Below are positions 23,001 through 41,478 of a DNA stretch of 64,000 nucleotides, piece by piece; positions within the stretch are counted from its first letter, which is position 1; every line of letters starts with the position of its first letter. Both the position numbers and the translations under genes were made by a program. Source of the DNA: Xiphophorus maculatus (Eukaryota; Chordata; Actinopteri; Cyprinodontiformes; Poeciliidae); the NCBI RefSeq assembly GCF_002775205.1, contig NC_036456.1, forward strand, positions 26,695,850 through 26,759,849. Reading direction: 5' to 3'. Under the pieces are notes generated by a model. That model had not been told where the DNA came from and did no database searches. It saw only the letters and a list, made by a program, of their open reading frames with translations.

Positions 23001-24088
23001 ATGACTTAAAAATACAAATCTAAACACTCCCAATTAGCTCTAGTCTATTCTAACACATGAATATGTTTGATCTAAATTTATGTATTTATTGTTAACAAAT
23101 GTTATTCTATTGTTGGAATTTGGACTTTGTTCCCAGTCTATTTTATTTATGCATCGTATGGGGCAAAATGAGAGTAATAACACAAAAATGGAGGAGGGGC
23201 AAATAAACTGTCAACTCTGAACAAAACTAGTAGCACCAGGAAAATATTATACATAGTGACAGAACCGCAGCCACAGATGGACTGAAGATTTCTTAGAAAA
23301 ACTCAATGAGGTCTAAATTGGGGTGTCCATATTTGCATCTTGATAAATACTCATACCATCAAAACACCTCCTTTCTTACAGCATGGAGCCTGGAGGAGAA
23401 AGATGGTTGACACCAGGTCTGAGGAAGTGTAAGTGCATTTTTGATTCATAGCAGATTGTCCCATTTATGGATGTTCATCTTTGTGACAGTGAATTCAGAA
23501 AATTATACATCAGTAACTGCATTGTGTTTGTTCTGTCCTTCAGATTCCTGTCCACTAACAGTCGACCTAAACACTGTAAGCAGATTCCTCAGACTGTCTG
23601 ACAAAAACAGGAAGGTGACATTTGTGGAGAACGAGGAGCAGCCGTATGATGATCATCCAGACAGATTTGATCTCAATCAGCTGCTGTGTACTGATGGTCT
23701 GACTGGTCGCAGTTACTGGGAGGTTGAGTGGGGTGGGAAAGTCTATGTATCACTGAGTTACAGGGGAATCAATAGAAAAGGAGTCAATAACGATTCCTGG
23801 TTTGGATTGAATGATAACTCCTGGGGTCTAGTCTGCTCTGATGATGGTTACACTGTTTGGCACAATGGAAAAAAAGCTTTCATCCCCTTCTCTTCCTACT
23901 CCTCGTCTCCCTCTGGCAGAGTAGCGGTGTATGTGGACTGTCCTGCTGGGACTCTGTCCTTGTACAGAGTCTCTTCAGACACACTGATCCACATCTACAC
24001 TGCCAACACCAAATTCACTGAACCTCTTTATCCTGGATTTGGATTTGAGTACAAGACAGGTTCTTGGATGTCTTTGTGTTCACTTTAA
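17058..24088 (+). CDS. NLR immune receptor, FISNA-NACHT-LRR-PRY/SPRY (NLRC3-like fish family), 9 coding exons
   Basis: Exons 17058-17125, 17349-17456, 18094-18163, 18282-18519, 19131-20925, 21012-21185, 22459-22632, 23382-23428 and 23544-24088 join in frame to 1072 codons, all with GT-AG sites; the donor after 18163 (GTCTGT) is weak. The N-terminus (1-160) has no death-fold domain but carries the short conserved leader of fish NLRs. FISNA follows at about 162-250. NACHT has Walker A GVAGIGKT (258-265) and Walker [11 protein letters not shown] (327-336), then an NLR winged-helix region ([10 protein letters not shown] near 20345-20374). Only two LRR exons of 174 nt each follow, then a 47-nt linker exon and a complete PRY-SPRY (about 897-1072). 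By family it is a cytosolic sensor or regulator in innate immunity; the B30.2 domain is the likely ligand-facing part. No stop or frameshift was found. The gene belongs to the large fish-specific NLR expansion, so a specific symbol is not assigned. Confidence 0.92.
21399..21438. repeat. Perfect 16-bp hairpin in an NLR intron
   Basis: Arms 21399-21414 and 21423-21438 are exact reverse complements with an 8-nt loop. It lies in the intron between the two LRR exons. Confidence 0.75.
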
Positions 24089-24160
24089 GCTCCCAAGTTG
24101 TAGTGATTGTCATCATTCATCTTGACTAAACTATCACAATAAATATAACATATTTTTCCA

Positions 24161-24234
24161 GTGTCTTCAGACACACTGATCACCATCTACACCTTCAACA
24201 CCAAATTCACTAAAACACTTTATCCTGGATTTTC
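24161..24234 (+). pseudogene. Partial duplicate of the SPRY exon 3' end
   Basis: This repeats 23967-24042 of the last NLR exon (TCTTCAGACACACTGATC through TTTATCCTGGATTT) with several changes. It lies 75 bp after the stop codon, in the 3'UTR or just beyond. No reading frame is retained. Confidence 0.8.
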
Positions 24235-24249
24235 GTGCAGGAATCGTTG

Positions 24250-27200
24250 TAGGGGGTCTTGGTTCTTGTTTTAGTGTAATCTTTTCTAAGTTAGAACAAA
24301 TCTAACTTTACATGTGTTTCATCTAATATATGGTTTTAGACTAACATTCTTTGTAAAAATTTGTTCAAACAGCTTAAATAATCATAAAGTGCTTCACAAT
24401 AGATACTACAGTCTGCAGGAACTCCAGCACCACCCTGTTGCATTGTTGATGCGCTCAAGTCTGTCCTGAACCTGTCCACTAGATGGTGCATTTGGCGAAT
24501 CTTCCAAATCACCTTCATTTCAGTTCAGCACAAGCCCAGCAGCAAGTCTTAAAGGTTTTGCTGAAATTTGACTTTCCAGACTAGGGGTCATTGTCACTTC
24601 CTATTTTGTGGCGCAGGATTGGTGGGGACTTCCTGTAGGGTTCAGAACATGTCTTGTGTGTTTGTCAAGATTTAGAGGATATAGTTTCAATCTTATGTTG
24701 GAGGAGCCATCCAATAATCTTCTTTTTTTTCTGAGTGGGCGGGGCTTACGTGATGTCATTAAACTACCACACCAATATGTGAAGCAGAACCCCCTGATGA
24801 TGCACAAAAAATCTGGTGCAGATCAGATGATGTATCATGGAGATATAACTGTTGGAATAATTTAGGGGAGTCAAATTTCAATATAAACCTTTTGGCCTTT
24901 GAAGAGGTTAACAAAAGTCATTTTTTTGGTACAAATTGGATGATGCATGTGTGATTTAGAGCCAACTGTATGTAAACTTCAAGGGATTAGAATTCGTCAT
25001 TCTATCACAGAAACATGCTGCAGCCACCAGCCGTTGCTGAGAGAAGGATTCAGCATCATGTTGTTCTGTCATTGGACTCGGGTCTAAATTAGTATGAATC
25101 AAACAGCAAAATTACGACCACCAGCAGGAAAACAGGTGATCTCCTGTTCAAAGGGGCGGGGCTAAGGTGATGTCACATATTGACCATGTGAATGTGATCA
25201 ACGCTGGTCTGTTATGACACATAGAAAGTCTGAAGCAGCTGTGAGTTTGTGTGTGGAAGTGATTCCATCTTGAGATTTAAGTTTCTTAAGAATTTCACAG
25301 ACTGTTGCATAATGGAATTACCTAATGTAACTTGTATTATATACTGAAGTCTTTTTATAACTGGGTGGTCCTAAGAGTGACAGACATACTGTATGCCTAC
25401 AATCCTTTTGCCAAAAAACTGAAATTAATATTTAAAAACTTTTATCATGTCTTTTACTGTAACTACTAAATAACAAAATATTGCAATCAAAAATTGAATA
25501 TGTGTCACCTATCCCTCCTTCTATGTACTGGATGTAGTTTTTGCATTTGCTCACTTGATTACATTTTGGCATACTATCAATAATAAAGACAAAGACATTG
25601 ATGTCACTAGGTTTGTTGTTTTTCTTTTGTTCTTAGGCTTAGTCCCACTTATCTCAATGAAAAAAGGTAATTTCACATACTGCAAATTACATACTTACCT
25701 CTTAACACCACAGGTTGTCACTTATTAGGATAGACTTTTTGCTTACTGCAAAGAACTAATCAAAGAAAAGAAAAGATTGCCACAGTGTTTCTTTTGATCA
25801 TGTCCTAATATATACGTGCGGTGAGGTTCATAGCTGGTGAAGTACTGACTTAATCATAATCAGATTTACAAATATAGACCCCCTACATGGCATCTTTTAC
25901 ATGCCATCTATGTAAAGGATATTATTAATGTAGATATTATTAATTTCGTGCTGTGCTCCACAGCAAAGGGAAAAACCGTTAAAGTACAACTCAAAACCAC
26001 TTTTTTCTCGCTCTCTGTATCAGCGCAGCTACGGGCAGACTCGTTGCCATAGCAACTGACAGCGCCACAAAAAACAAAACAAAACAACAAAAACACTCAG
26101 ATATTTCCCACACAAAGAGCAGAACATTCAGTCTGTTGCAGTAGTATGGTTTTAGGCTTAATGTTTATTTTGCGATTATTAATAAATGATTGATGTGGTA
26201 AGAGGAGAAAACTATAAATATATCGCTGCATTTGACTTTACTCGCTGTTACTGTCTCTTACTCTGCAGTTGTGGAGTCACAATGTCTGGGATCATGAGCG
26301 CCCCCTGCCCTGAGGTAAGAGAACTGCCTGCCTCACCTCGAATCTGCAGTTAGCGAGAGGTTGCGCAATCCCAGGTGAGGCTCAGCTTCCTGCTGCCTCA
26401 CCAGCTTCGCTTCCGGTCATTTTAATGGGTAAAATACGAAAAATTCAGCGATTTTGAAGAAAAAAATAATCAGAATTGGTTAAGCTAAATGAAAAATAAG
26501 TACTTTACAGTACAAACCACAGAGTGAAAATAGCAATATAAATTATTTTATCATTGTATATTATTTTTCCATGATGAAAGGTGAGGCTCTGCCTCTCTAT
26601 ACACACACACACCTGTCCCACACTGCCCTCGTGTGGAAGGTTATATCTTAATATTAAGCAACTTGTAATTTTTATTTGCCATAACTAAGAAATGCCACCT
26701 TTTATGCAAACATCCCTCTGTTCTCTAGCACCTCTTGTAAAATCTAGTTAAGACATAAAAAGTATGAAAACCACACATCTATTCTCATTTCCTCTTTTAT
26801 TGATAATACCTCAATATATCCCGTTATTTAATCAGGTAAACCCTGATTAAATAACGGGTTTACCTGTTATTTAATCAGGTAAATAACAGGTAAACCCGTT
26901 GAGATCTAGATCTCATTTTCAAGAGGGACCTGAGCATTATTAATGATTGGAAACAAATGTTTTTTCCCCTTTATTGAATCAAATCTACCAGAAAATCAGT
27001 TTATACAGGTACTCTATGATAACATTTAATTTTCCTGTCATTAGTGTTATGATAGTGATAAAGATTAATAAACACAGCACATTTAAGCTATTACAGTGAT
27101 TTTAGAGCAGACAGAAATCAACAACTGCAATTTGGTACAAAACCATATTATGTGCAGGACATCAGTGTTAAATCAGACAGATCATCAGAGCAGAGTTAAA

Positions 27201-27364
27201 GCAGCAAAGGGAACCCAAACATAATCAGTGCTATCTGTAAGAGTTTATGAGCCGAATGTACAACAAACACAATGAAACGGTATGAAATAGTGGAAGAACG
27301 TCAGATCTAATACGTTCCTGTGAAAACCAGCAAAAAGATTTATTCAAGTGTCTTTGCTCTTAGC
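24250..27364. other. Gene-poor interval with old repeats
   Basis: No supported coding exon. Two stretches share a GGGCGGGGCT motif followed by a TGATGTCA (24737-24760, 25153-25178) typical of an old fish interspersed repeat. Around 26310-26440 several GCCTCACC/GGTGAGGC words in both orientations suggest a degenerate inverted-repeat element, and a related GTGAGGCTCTGCCTCTC lies near 26581. Confidence 0.4.
26818..26905. repeat. Compound palindrome
   Basis: CCCGTTATTTAATCAGG is followed by its reverse complement and then by further copies of TTTACCTGTTATTT and its complement, so three or four alternative stem-loops are possible in about 85 bp. It leads into GAGATCTAGATCTC, itself self-complementary. 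Confidence 0.75.
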
Positions 27365-29098
27365 CAGGGGTCACCAGCCTTTTTGAAACTGGGAGCTACT
27401 TCATGGATCCAGAGTAACACGAAGGTAAATTTTCTTGGCTCAGCCTTTATAACAATAATACATGTATGTATATATGATTACATGCTGCCTGATCATATTA
27501 ATGTTAGGCACTACTGACAATAGTTATCAGTAAGGACAGCTATGGTTAATTGCTATTATGTGGTCAGAAGTTCTTAGTTCAGAGTTTTGGAGATTTTCTG
27601 TGTGATTCTAAATTGCCCACAAGTGACTGAGAGTCTGGATTGGTGCAGCAACGCCTGCAGCTGCACAGCTGTACGCACTGAGTACCTTGAGATTTTCCTT
27701 TGAATAAAAAGAATAGTTATTGTATGTTTTATTTTCTAACCCTCTTTACTATTAGTAAAATTGTGGCAAAAAAGATATTTTGTGTCCAAAGATATTGTAC
27801 ACACAGCTGTGTACAGTCTGTTAGGGGTGAGGTAGGGCAAAGCCTAAATCTGATTGGTCAGTTTGCTTTTGTTCATTTCACGGGTTGGTGTTTTTCTGTA
27901 AGCTAAAAATGAATGAGTGGAGTTTGAACCTCCTGTAGTTCTAAGATCCCGCCTGAGCTTTTTACATTGTGCGGTTCTGGCGGGTCGCCGGTTTATTCGC
28001 CTTTTTTTGTGGTTTCGCAAACTGAACAGCTGATGGGTCAGCCGCTGGCTGACACCAACAGATGTTGAAAAAAAAGAAAAGGTCAGACAGATCGGAGAGT
28101 AGCACAATGCACAAAAATCAGCACAAACCTAAACCACAAGAGACATTTTGTTTTTTCAGACGATGCTAAATAATAAAGACATGCAAGCGAAGCCTGACCT
28201 TGTGGTTCACGGAAAGAGGAGAGTGTTGATCGCAGGTCCAGGTGGTGTCAGACGTTCAGAGGATGAGAAGGTGAAGCAATAATATGTGCTTAATTTCTAC
28301 TCTACTTTCACTAGATTAAATTCAACTAGATTAAATGGTTTAACCCGCAGTCTTAGCGCGACGCTCAGGAAGAGCAGCAGAGGTCAACTGACAGGTGACC
28401 CATCAGCTCTCCAGTTCGGGAAACATCAAAGAAGCTCATAAACCGACGACCCGCCAGAACCGCACACGGCAAAAAGCTCCGCCGGGATAAAAACGACCGA
28501 TCTTAGAACTACGAGAGGTTGAAACTCCCGTCACTCATTTTTATCTTACAGAAAAAGCGTCAAGCTGCCAAATAAACAAAAGTAAACTGGCCAAAAAGAT
28601 TTAGGCTTTGAGTGCCCTTTGACCCCCAGAGACTCAAACAGATGTGTGCTGCGTACAAGATGTTTTGGCACAAAAGATCTTTTTTCCTCCACAATTTTGT
28701 TAATAGTAAAGAGGGTTAAATAATAAAAATTCCAGAAATGATTCTTTTCTGTTTTTACTTGAAGGAAGATCTCAAGGTATGCAGAGTCGGTGCAGCCGTA
28801 CAGCTACAGGCGCCGCTGCCCTCCGATAAAATCCTGCAGGCGTCTGCGCAAAGTTCTGAACTTTAACCATAAAAAAGAGTTTTATACATAAAGCAATTTA
28901 TTTTAAACGTTTTTTATCATTTCCTTTTTTTAAAACTCTAAACATAAACAAATGTTATTACTTTAGTGTATTAACATTAAATTAAATAATTTCTTTGGCA
29001 GTGCTCCCTAATGACAATGGCTATTTTTAGAACTTGCTCTGACTGACGAGGTGCCCTCGGGCAACCGGGGCCCGCAGGCACCGTGTTGGTGACCCCTG
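27365..29098. mobile_element. Non-autonomous hAT-type element with long inner inverted repeats
   Basis: Termini CAGGGGTCACCA and TGGTGACCCCTG are perfect inverted repeats, flanked by CTCTTAGC (27357-27364) and CTCTTAAC (29099-29106), an 8-bp target duplication with one change, as expected for hAT. Inside, about 27600-28080 is an imperfect reverse complement of about 28430-28850, so most of the 1734-bp element can fold back. No transposase frame was seen. Sequence related to its arms occurs at 3280-3690 and 5836-6230. It ends about 40 bp beyond the cmas polyadenylation signal. Confidence 0.85.
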
Positions 29099-29136
29099 CT
29101 CTTAACTTTTACACAGAAAACACAGAAATCTGTCTT

Positions 29137-29142
29137 TTTATT
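29137..29142 (-). promoter_or_regulatory. cmas: Polyadenylation signal of cmas
   Basis: AATAAA on the minus strand about 205 nt after the cmas stop codon at 29349. The 3'UTR therefore probably ends near 29115, just before the hAT element. Confidence 0.6.
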
Positions 29143-29348
29143 CAGTAACCCATAGCTTGATTTAGTTTTAAAGTGTAATCTCACCATATTGCCTCTGGAT
29201 GTTTTATGAAAACCAACCACCAGATTTAGAACAACAATCAAACAAGTAAACTGAACTAAGACATGCAGAAACAAGAAATCAGTGATTTTTAATGACCATC
29301 CCAAGTACTTCACACAAAACGTGTCGCATCTTAATCCAGGTTCTGACA

Positions 29349-35904
<6,556 letters not shown>

Positions 35905-35916
35905 TTATAGCTGCAG

Positions 35917-36935
35917 GACATTCCAGCAGATTATATGATAAAAGAATGAAATATGATAAAAAAAACAAAAAAAAAACATTACAATGTCTTAAAAGCAGCT
36001 CTAGACAGGTGGGTTTGTAGTATTAGTTAAAAGGAACTCAATGTTTCTGAAGTTTTCTGGAAGTTTGTACCAGATTAGTGGAGCATAAAAACTGAATGCT
36101 GCTTCTCCATGTTTGGTTCTGGCTGTGGACCTTGAAGGACTTTAGAACTGGGGTGATGTGCTCTATGTTCCTGGTTTTGGTCAGAATGCCAGCAGCAGCG
36201 TTCTGGACCAGCTGCACCTGGAGGATTTTTTATTCAGACCTGTGAAGACACTGCTACAGTAATAAATGCAACTGAAAAAGTTTCCTGGAATCATTTTAAA
36301 CACTGGAAATGTTCTTCAGGTGACAAAAGGCCGACTTTGTAACTGTCTTTATGTGTCTCTGAAGGTTCAGGTCAAACCCCAAAACAATCATAAGCTCTCT
36401 TTTATTCATGTTTCCTCTGAGTTAGATTAGATTATATAGTGTCCTACAGAGGTATCCATACACCTTGAACTTTTCCACATTTAGTAATATTGGTACTTTT
36501 TAAGGATGTTATGTCATGTTTAGCTGTGAATTGAAAAAGGACTAATATTTTCCCATATGAATAAATATGAAATTTGGGTTCTTAATCTACCAGCTACAAC
36601 CTTAAATTTGCCAAATTTTCTCATCTAAATCACCAATTTCCACATCTGGGAACAGATACACAACTGGACTTACATCTGGAATCTGGGGAGGAGCTCAAAG
36701 TTACTGATTTTTATTTGTTGAAATGTGTTTGTGGACAAACAGGAGCTCAAACACAAAGAAAATATATCAGACAGTAACCATGGTAACAAAACAACCACAC
36801 TGTGAAGATTATTTTTTACACTTTTACCAAATAAATGTTCAAATCTTTTAGCTTATCAATACTGAAACCATCAAATTAAACGTAATTTGCTCATTCTCTA
36901 CTAAGAAATAAACATTTTGATCTTTGATCAAGCAT
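35917..36935 (-). repeat. cmas intron 1 segment that is also in the palindrome arms
   Basis: This matches 53617-54610 in the same orientation and 50910-51900 in reverse. It begins about 40 bp upstream of exon 2. It includes a minus-strand LINE 3' coding remnant (about 35960-36420; LINE words such as the TCCAGAACGCTGCTGCTGGCATTCTG equivalent). The match breaks near 36935 and resumes at about 47925. Confidence 0.8.
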
Positions 36936-37242
36936 TTGTGTGGGGCCCTGATAGTCTGAGGGAGCCTTAGTTTGAAAAATTTCTTATTAGCTACCAGATT
37001 TTTCACATGGTTTAAAAGAAATGGTTTTAAAATAAACTCAACTGGAAGTGGTTTCAAATGGAGGCTTATTCTGACCTGCTGTGAACTGCGGAACATATTT
37101 AATGTTTAACTTAGTTTTAGTGCACTAAGTTGAAGAGTTTGTTTGCCTCTTAACTGCGGCCAGTTGAGACACAATCAGCCACAAGATCCTGAAATTCGAA
37201 GGAAAAATCAGCACAGTGTTGACACATTATCTGTGTTATAGT

Positions 37243-39306
37243 TAGGCCTGTCGCAATAAATGGTAAATCAATTAATCGTACGATAAATTAAAACTATCGA
37301 CGTCATTTTAATTATCGGCATTATCGTCTCTTCCGGCCTTTTTCTCTTTCTGTTTGTGACGGTACCTATGCTTTCCCGATTGGCAACTTGAATTTTAAGA
37401 TAACTAATTTAATAATACTGTAAAGTTACCCTTAAGGCGCACAGGCCCGCTACATATGAGGCACGAGACAATTCCACTCAATCCAATCAGTTTATTTATT
37501 TCAATTTTCTAGTCAGAAATATATTAATTTAAAATCACGCACACATTAAAATGACATTTACAGCTCAACTCGAAGCTGGCAGGGACCTACAAAGGAAACA
37601 CAGCAAACCAAATAAAAGAAAATTGTGCACCAAACCAAAGCAAGTACCACCACCCGGAAAGTCCACCACCAACACCACGAGCTGGCCGTTCCTGTCAAAA
37701 AAAAGAAAAGACATTCAAATTACATACATTTCTTGGTTATACAGTTCAGCCGCGCCACAGCAAACGCCAGCCAGAGTGGCACCAGAGGGATCAGGACGAG
37801 CTGGTCGTAAACCAGCCTGAATCAGCCACACTGGACGAGAGTCAAAAGCCAGCTTACGCCGACCAGGACAGTGGTCCTGGTCGGCGTAGGCCTGGTTGTC
37901 GGCCTACCCGTCGGCCTACCCGTCGCCGACAACCAGGGCGACGGGTAGGCCGCCGTCAGCCGACGACGAATAACCAGGTCACAGGCGGACGGACCGTCAA
38001 CCAGGGACAACAGAGTACGGGCAAGCAGCCGGCCAAGGACAAACAGCAGCGTCTATCAAACATACATGTCAAAAATAGAATCTGGAAGCATACGTAAAAT
38101 GAGCTTTCGCTTATCACTGAGCTTGATGCGTTATGCCTCTGGCAGGGAGAAGAAGCAGTCAGCTGGTACAAGTCACCTAGATGTTACAAGTAAAGCTGAG
38201 CTAAAGCTAGACTTACAGATATTAAAGGTGTGAGAAGCTTCTTACCAGAAGAAGGCTTGAACAGCAATTAATGTATTAAGCGCGTCAGTCGTATAGCGCC
38301 AGTAAACAGTGAAGTCTGAACCGGAAGGAGAACGTGTTGTCTACCAGGTGAGGGAGGGCCCTTTATATACAGACAGCGCTACAACCAATTAAAGTCAGGC
38401 ACTTGTGTGGTGCGTTCAGAGCCCACAGGGCATACTGCCACATGTTGATGACACCTAATGAAAAAAGGCTCAACTCCGGTGCGTAAAGTCCTGACTGAGT
38501 GAAAATCATTAGAACCTACTTACGTCACGTTAACGAAGAACAGCTGAAAAGTTACCGGTTTCGCTCCAACTCCTCCCCTTGTCATTTCTATATTCTTTGC
38601 ATGTTGAATAAACATTAATGTTGTTTCCACGTCGGCTGGACTTCGGGTTGCGCCGTGTCAGCTGTTTGGGATTCCCCTCCGTAATTTCCCCTCAGAAAGT
38701 GCGGAGGAGAATCCACGCTTTCTGATTGGCTACCTGTCACATTCAACAGGCTGCGTTAAGATCTCAGTCGGGAAAACCCTGATTTAGATCAGCGGCAACG
38801 ACGATCTACCGTAACACACCACACAATCTTAGAAAGACCAACGATCTAAGATTGTTGTAAGGGGAAAAATAGGAGCAAAAAATCATGTAGTGTGAACTAT
38901 TGCATCATGTAGTCGATGTGCCCATCTTCTCTATTTAAATCTAATTATTACTGAAGGGCAACATAATATACACACTTCATAATCTGCACTCTTTTGGTTG
39001 AATGCAGTATTTATTTCCACTTTGGCTTTATGTTGTTTAGTTTTTATTCAAGTGTGTTTTTTGTTAATGGAGACTGACAATCTATTTTATTTTTGTTTTT
39101 GGTTGTTTTGTTTATTTTGTTTATCAGTTTCAGTGTTAAGTGTTCTTTTGAAAATAAAGTGCATCTATCTTTGGCAGGAAATCGCATGAAATTACGTCAT
39201 TTCCATTAAATCAGTGTAAAAAGGTCTTCAAACAATATTATCGTTTATCGCAATAATTTTTGAGACAATTAATCGTTGAGCAAAATTTGCTATCGTGACA
39301 GGCCTA
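37243..39306. mobile_element. hAT-type non-autonomous element, 2.06 kb
   Basis: Ends TAGGCCTGTCGC and GTGACAGGCCTA form inverted repeats, continuing imperfectly into TCGCAATAA and TTATCGCAATAA words. A perfect 8-bp target duplication GTTATAGT flanks it (37235-37242, 39307-39314). Inside are a GC-rich palindromic cluster (37855-37985, repeated GTCGGCCTACC words) and no transposase frame. Lies in cmas intron 1. Confidence 0.9.
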
Positions 39307-39379
39307 GTTATAGTAAAGTTTAATTGATGGATTATATGAAATGTGTCAGTTATGTTTGTGTCAATATGTAACTTCCCAT

Positions 39380-40440
39380 CGGTACAGACGTACGTCACAT
39401 GTGGTGTACCCCAAGGCTCAATCCTGGGATCCCTCATATTTGACATCTACTACCTCAGATTATAACAAGCAATCAGATATCAAAACTATGCAGATGATAC
39501 ATAACTCTACATTACGATGTCACCAGGTGACTCTGAACCCACTCTAGCGCTAATAGAACAGATAAATGTCTCCAGCTGAGCAGAAACAAAACTGAAGTTA
39601 TTACTTTTGGACCTAAATAGGAACGATCTGGAGTCAATGCACAGCTTCAGTTATTACAACTAAAAACCAGAGATCAGGGCTGAAATCTGGGTGTAGTGAT
39701 GGACTCTGACCTGAAGCTTCAGAGCCACACAACGACAGTTATAAAGTCGTTATGTAACTGTCACCTGACGAACATTTCCAGGACTAGAGGACTAATGTCT
39801 CAGCAAGATCTAGAGAAACTCATCCTTGTGTTTATCTTTAGTTGCATTGATTACTGAAACAGTTTCTTCACAGATCTGCCTAAAACAAATCAATCAGATC
39901 CAGAACGCTGCTGCTCACATTCTCACTAAAACCAGGATGTTAGAGCACATCACCCAGTTCTACAGTCTCTCCACTGGCTCCCTGTAGCTCAGAGAATAGA
40001 CTAAAATACTGCTGTTAGTTTATAAATCACTGAACAGCTTAGCACCACAATACATTAAAGATCTGCTGTTGTCATAGCAACCTTCCAGGCCTCTCAGGTC
40101 TTCTGGTTCTGGTTCTGCTCTGCATCCCCAGAACCAGAACCAAACATGGAGAAGCAGAATTCAGGTTCTATGCATCACAAATGTGGAACAAACTTCCAGA
40201 AAAATGCAAAACAGCCGAAACTGTTAAACAGTTGATCAGATAAAAAATAATTGATCTATGTTAGTTATTTTTATTTAACTAAAAATAAATCAATACATTT
40301 GATTTATATTTGCTTGATGATTTGACAAAATGTAGTATTTGCATGTGTGCCATATGATGTTTTTATAATTTAAAGCACTTTAAACTGCCTTGTTGCTGAA
40401 ATAAAAATAAACTTGATTTGACTTGAAAATCACCATCTGT
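39380..40440 (+). mobile_element. Decayed LINE reverse-transcriptase 3' half
   Basis: Translations show CGVPQGSILG near 39395, NYADDT near 39487 and later LINE C-terminal words, with many stops and frame changes, and an AAAGCACTTTAAACTGCC 3' tail at 40372. Related to the LINE scraps at 36 kb and in the palindrome arms. Confidence 0.8.
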
Positions 40441-40443
40441 CTC

Positions 40444-40445
<2 letters not shown>

Positions 40446-40476
<31 letters not shown>
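40446..40476. repeat. (TA)n microsatellite
   Basis: About 14 uninterrupted TA units following the LINE tail. Confidence 0.95.
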
Positions 40477-40479
<3 letters not shown>

Positions 40480-41229
40480 GGTTTTATTAATAGAGTTTGA
40501 AAATATAAACTCAGGAGAGAGAAACAGACCGAGATGAAAATAGAAAGAGAGACAGAAAGGTAAAGAGAGAGAAGAGGAGGAAGAAAGGGAGTGGTAGCAG
40601 ATCCTGTTAAACTCGTCTCTCTGACTGAACAGTAAATCCTTTCCCTCTGAGGCATGACGTCTCAAAGCCGTTAAATATGGGTGGACACGTCTTTCGTCGC
40701 CAATACAGGATATTTGACTAGGAGAAAACAAAAGGACAGAAGCCACAGCTTTACATCTACTGTATGAAAGTAGGGGGTTAAGGGTCAATATAGGACATGT
40801 CCAACATTTAGACAAAGGTCCTCTGAGACATACAAGTCCTCCTTCTGTGCAGATTGTATTTTATTTGAGAATGGAATTGTTCCTTTGAGTTGTTTTTATA
40901 AATAAAAGACATTAAACCTTTGCCTCGCGGACACAAGATAAGTAACTTAATGTTAGACTGTGAGGAATCTGCGAGTTTAGAGAGGTGAGATATCTGCTGG
41001 TATCTGACGGTTTGTTTCATTGATGTTTTATACATTTAAAGAAGGACATCCGTCATTAATGATAATCTGTAAGAATTTGATATTTTCTCAAACTGTGCTG
41101 TTGGAGTTGTTTCCCTCTTTCAGGTCAGACTGTTCTGGTGACCCAACATCCAGAAGTATTTGGTGATCTGAAGGTTCTTCTTTATACACACGTATTCTCA
41201 TGAAGGTTCTTGACCTTTTCTAGCAATCA

Positions 41230-41366
41230 TTAAGTGTGCATTCACACCAGCCCTGTTTAGTCCACTTTTTATCAAGCTCTAGTTCGTTTGCCTAAATTGC
41301 CTGGTTTGTTTTGGGAGGTGTGAATACGTAATCGGACACTGATGCAGACCAAAAAGCAAACCCTGG
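41230..41366. mobile_element. Left part of a MITE split by the L1 insertion
   Basis: The sequence with GCATTCACACCAGCCCTGTTTAGTCC up to 41366 continues after the L1 at 46758 (GTCTTGGCTTGGTT, GTGCGGTTTGAGTGCATATGTGAG). Such TTCACACC/GGTGTGAA words are typical of a fish DNA-transposon family. The outer ends were not fixed. Confidence 0.5.
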
Positions 41367-41478
41367 GACTTCCGGATGGCGGAGAAGCGAGCAACAGCAT
41401 AAATTTCGAGTTCCCAGACGGTCGAGTTACCCCCCGACAAATAATTTATGAAACACTGTTTTTTAGTATTTACATGTC

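Noticed and set aside
40446-40476. CRISPR-like or regulatory repeat
   Set aside because: Simple TA microsatellite; no spacer-repeat structure exists anywhere in this eukaryotic window.
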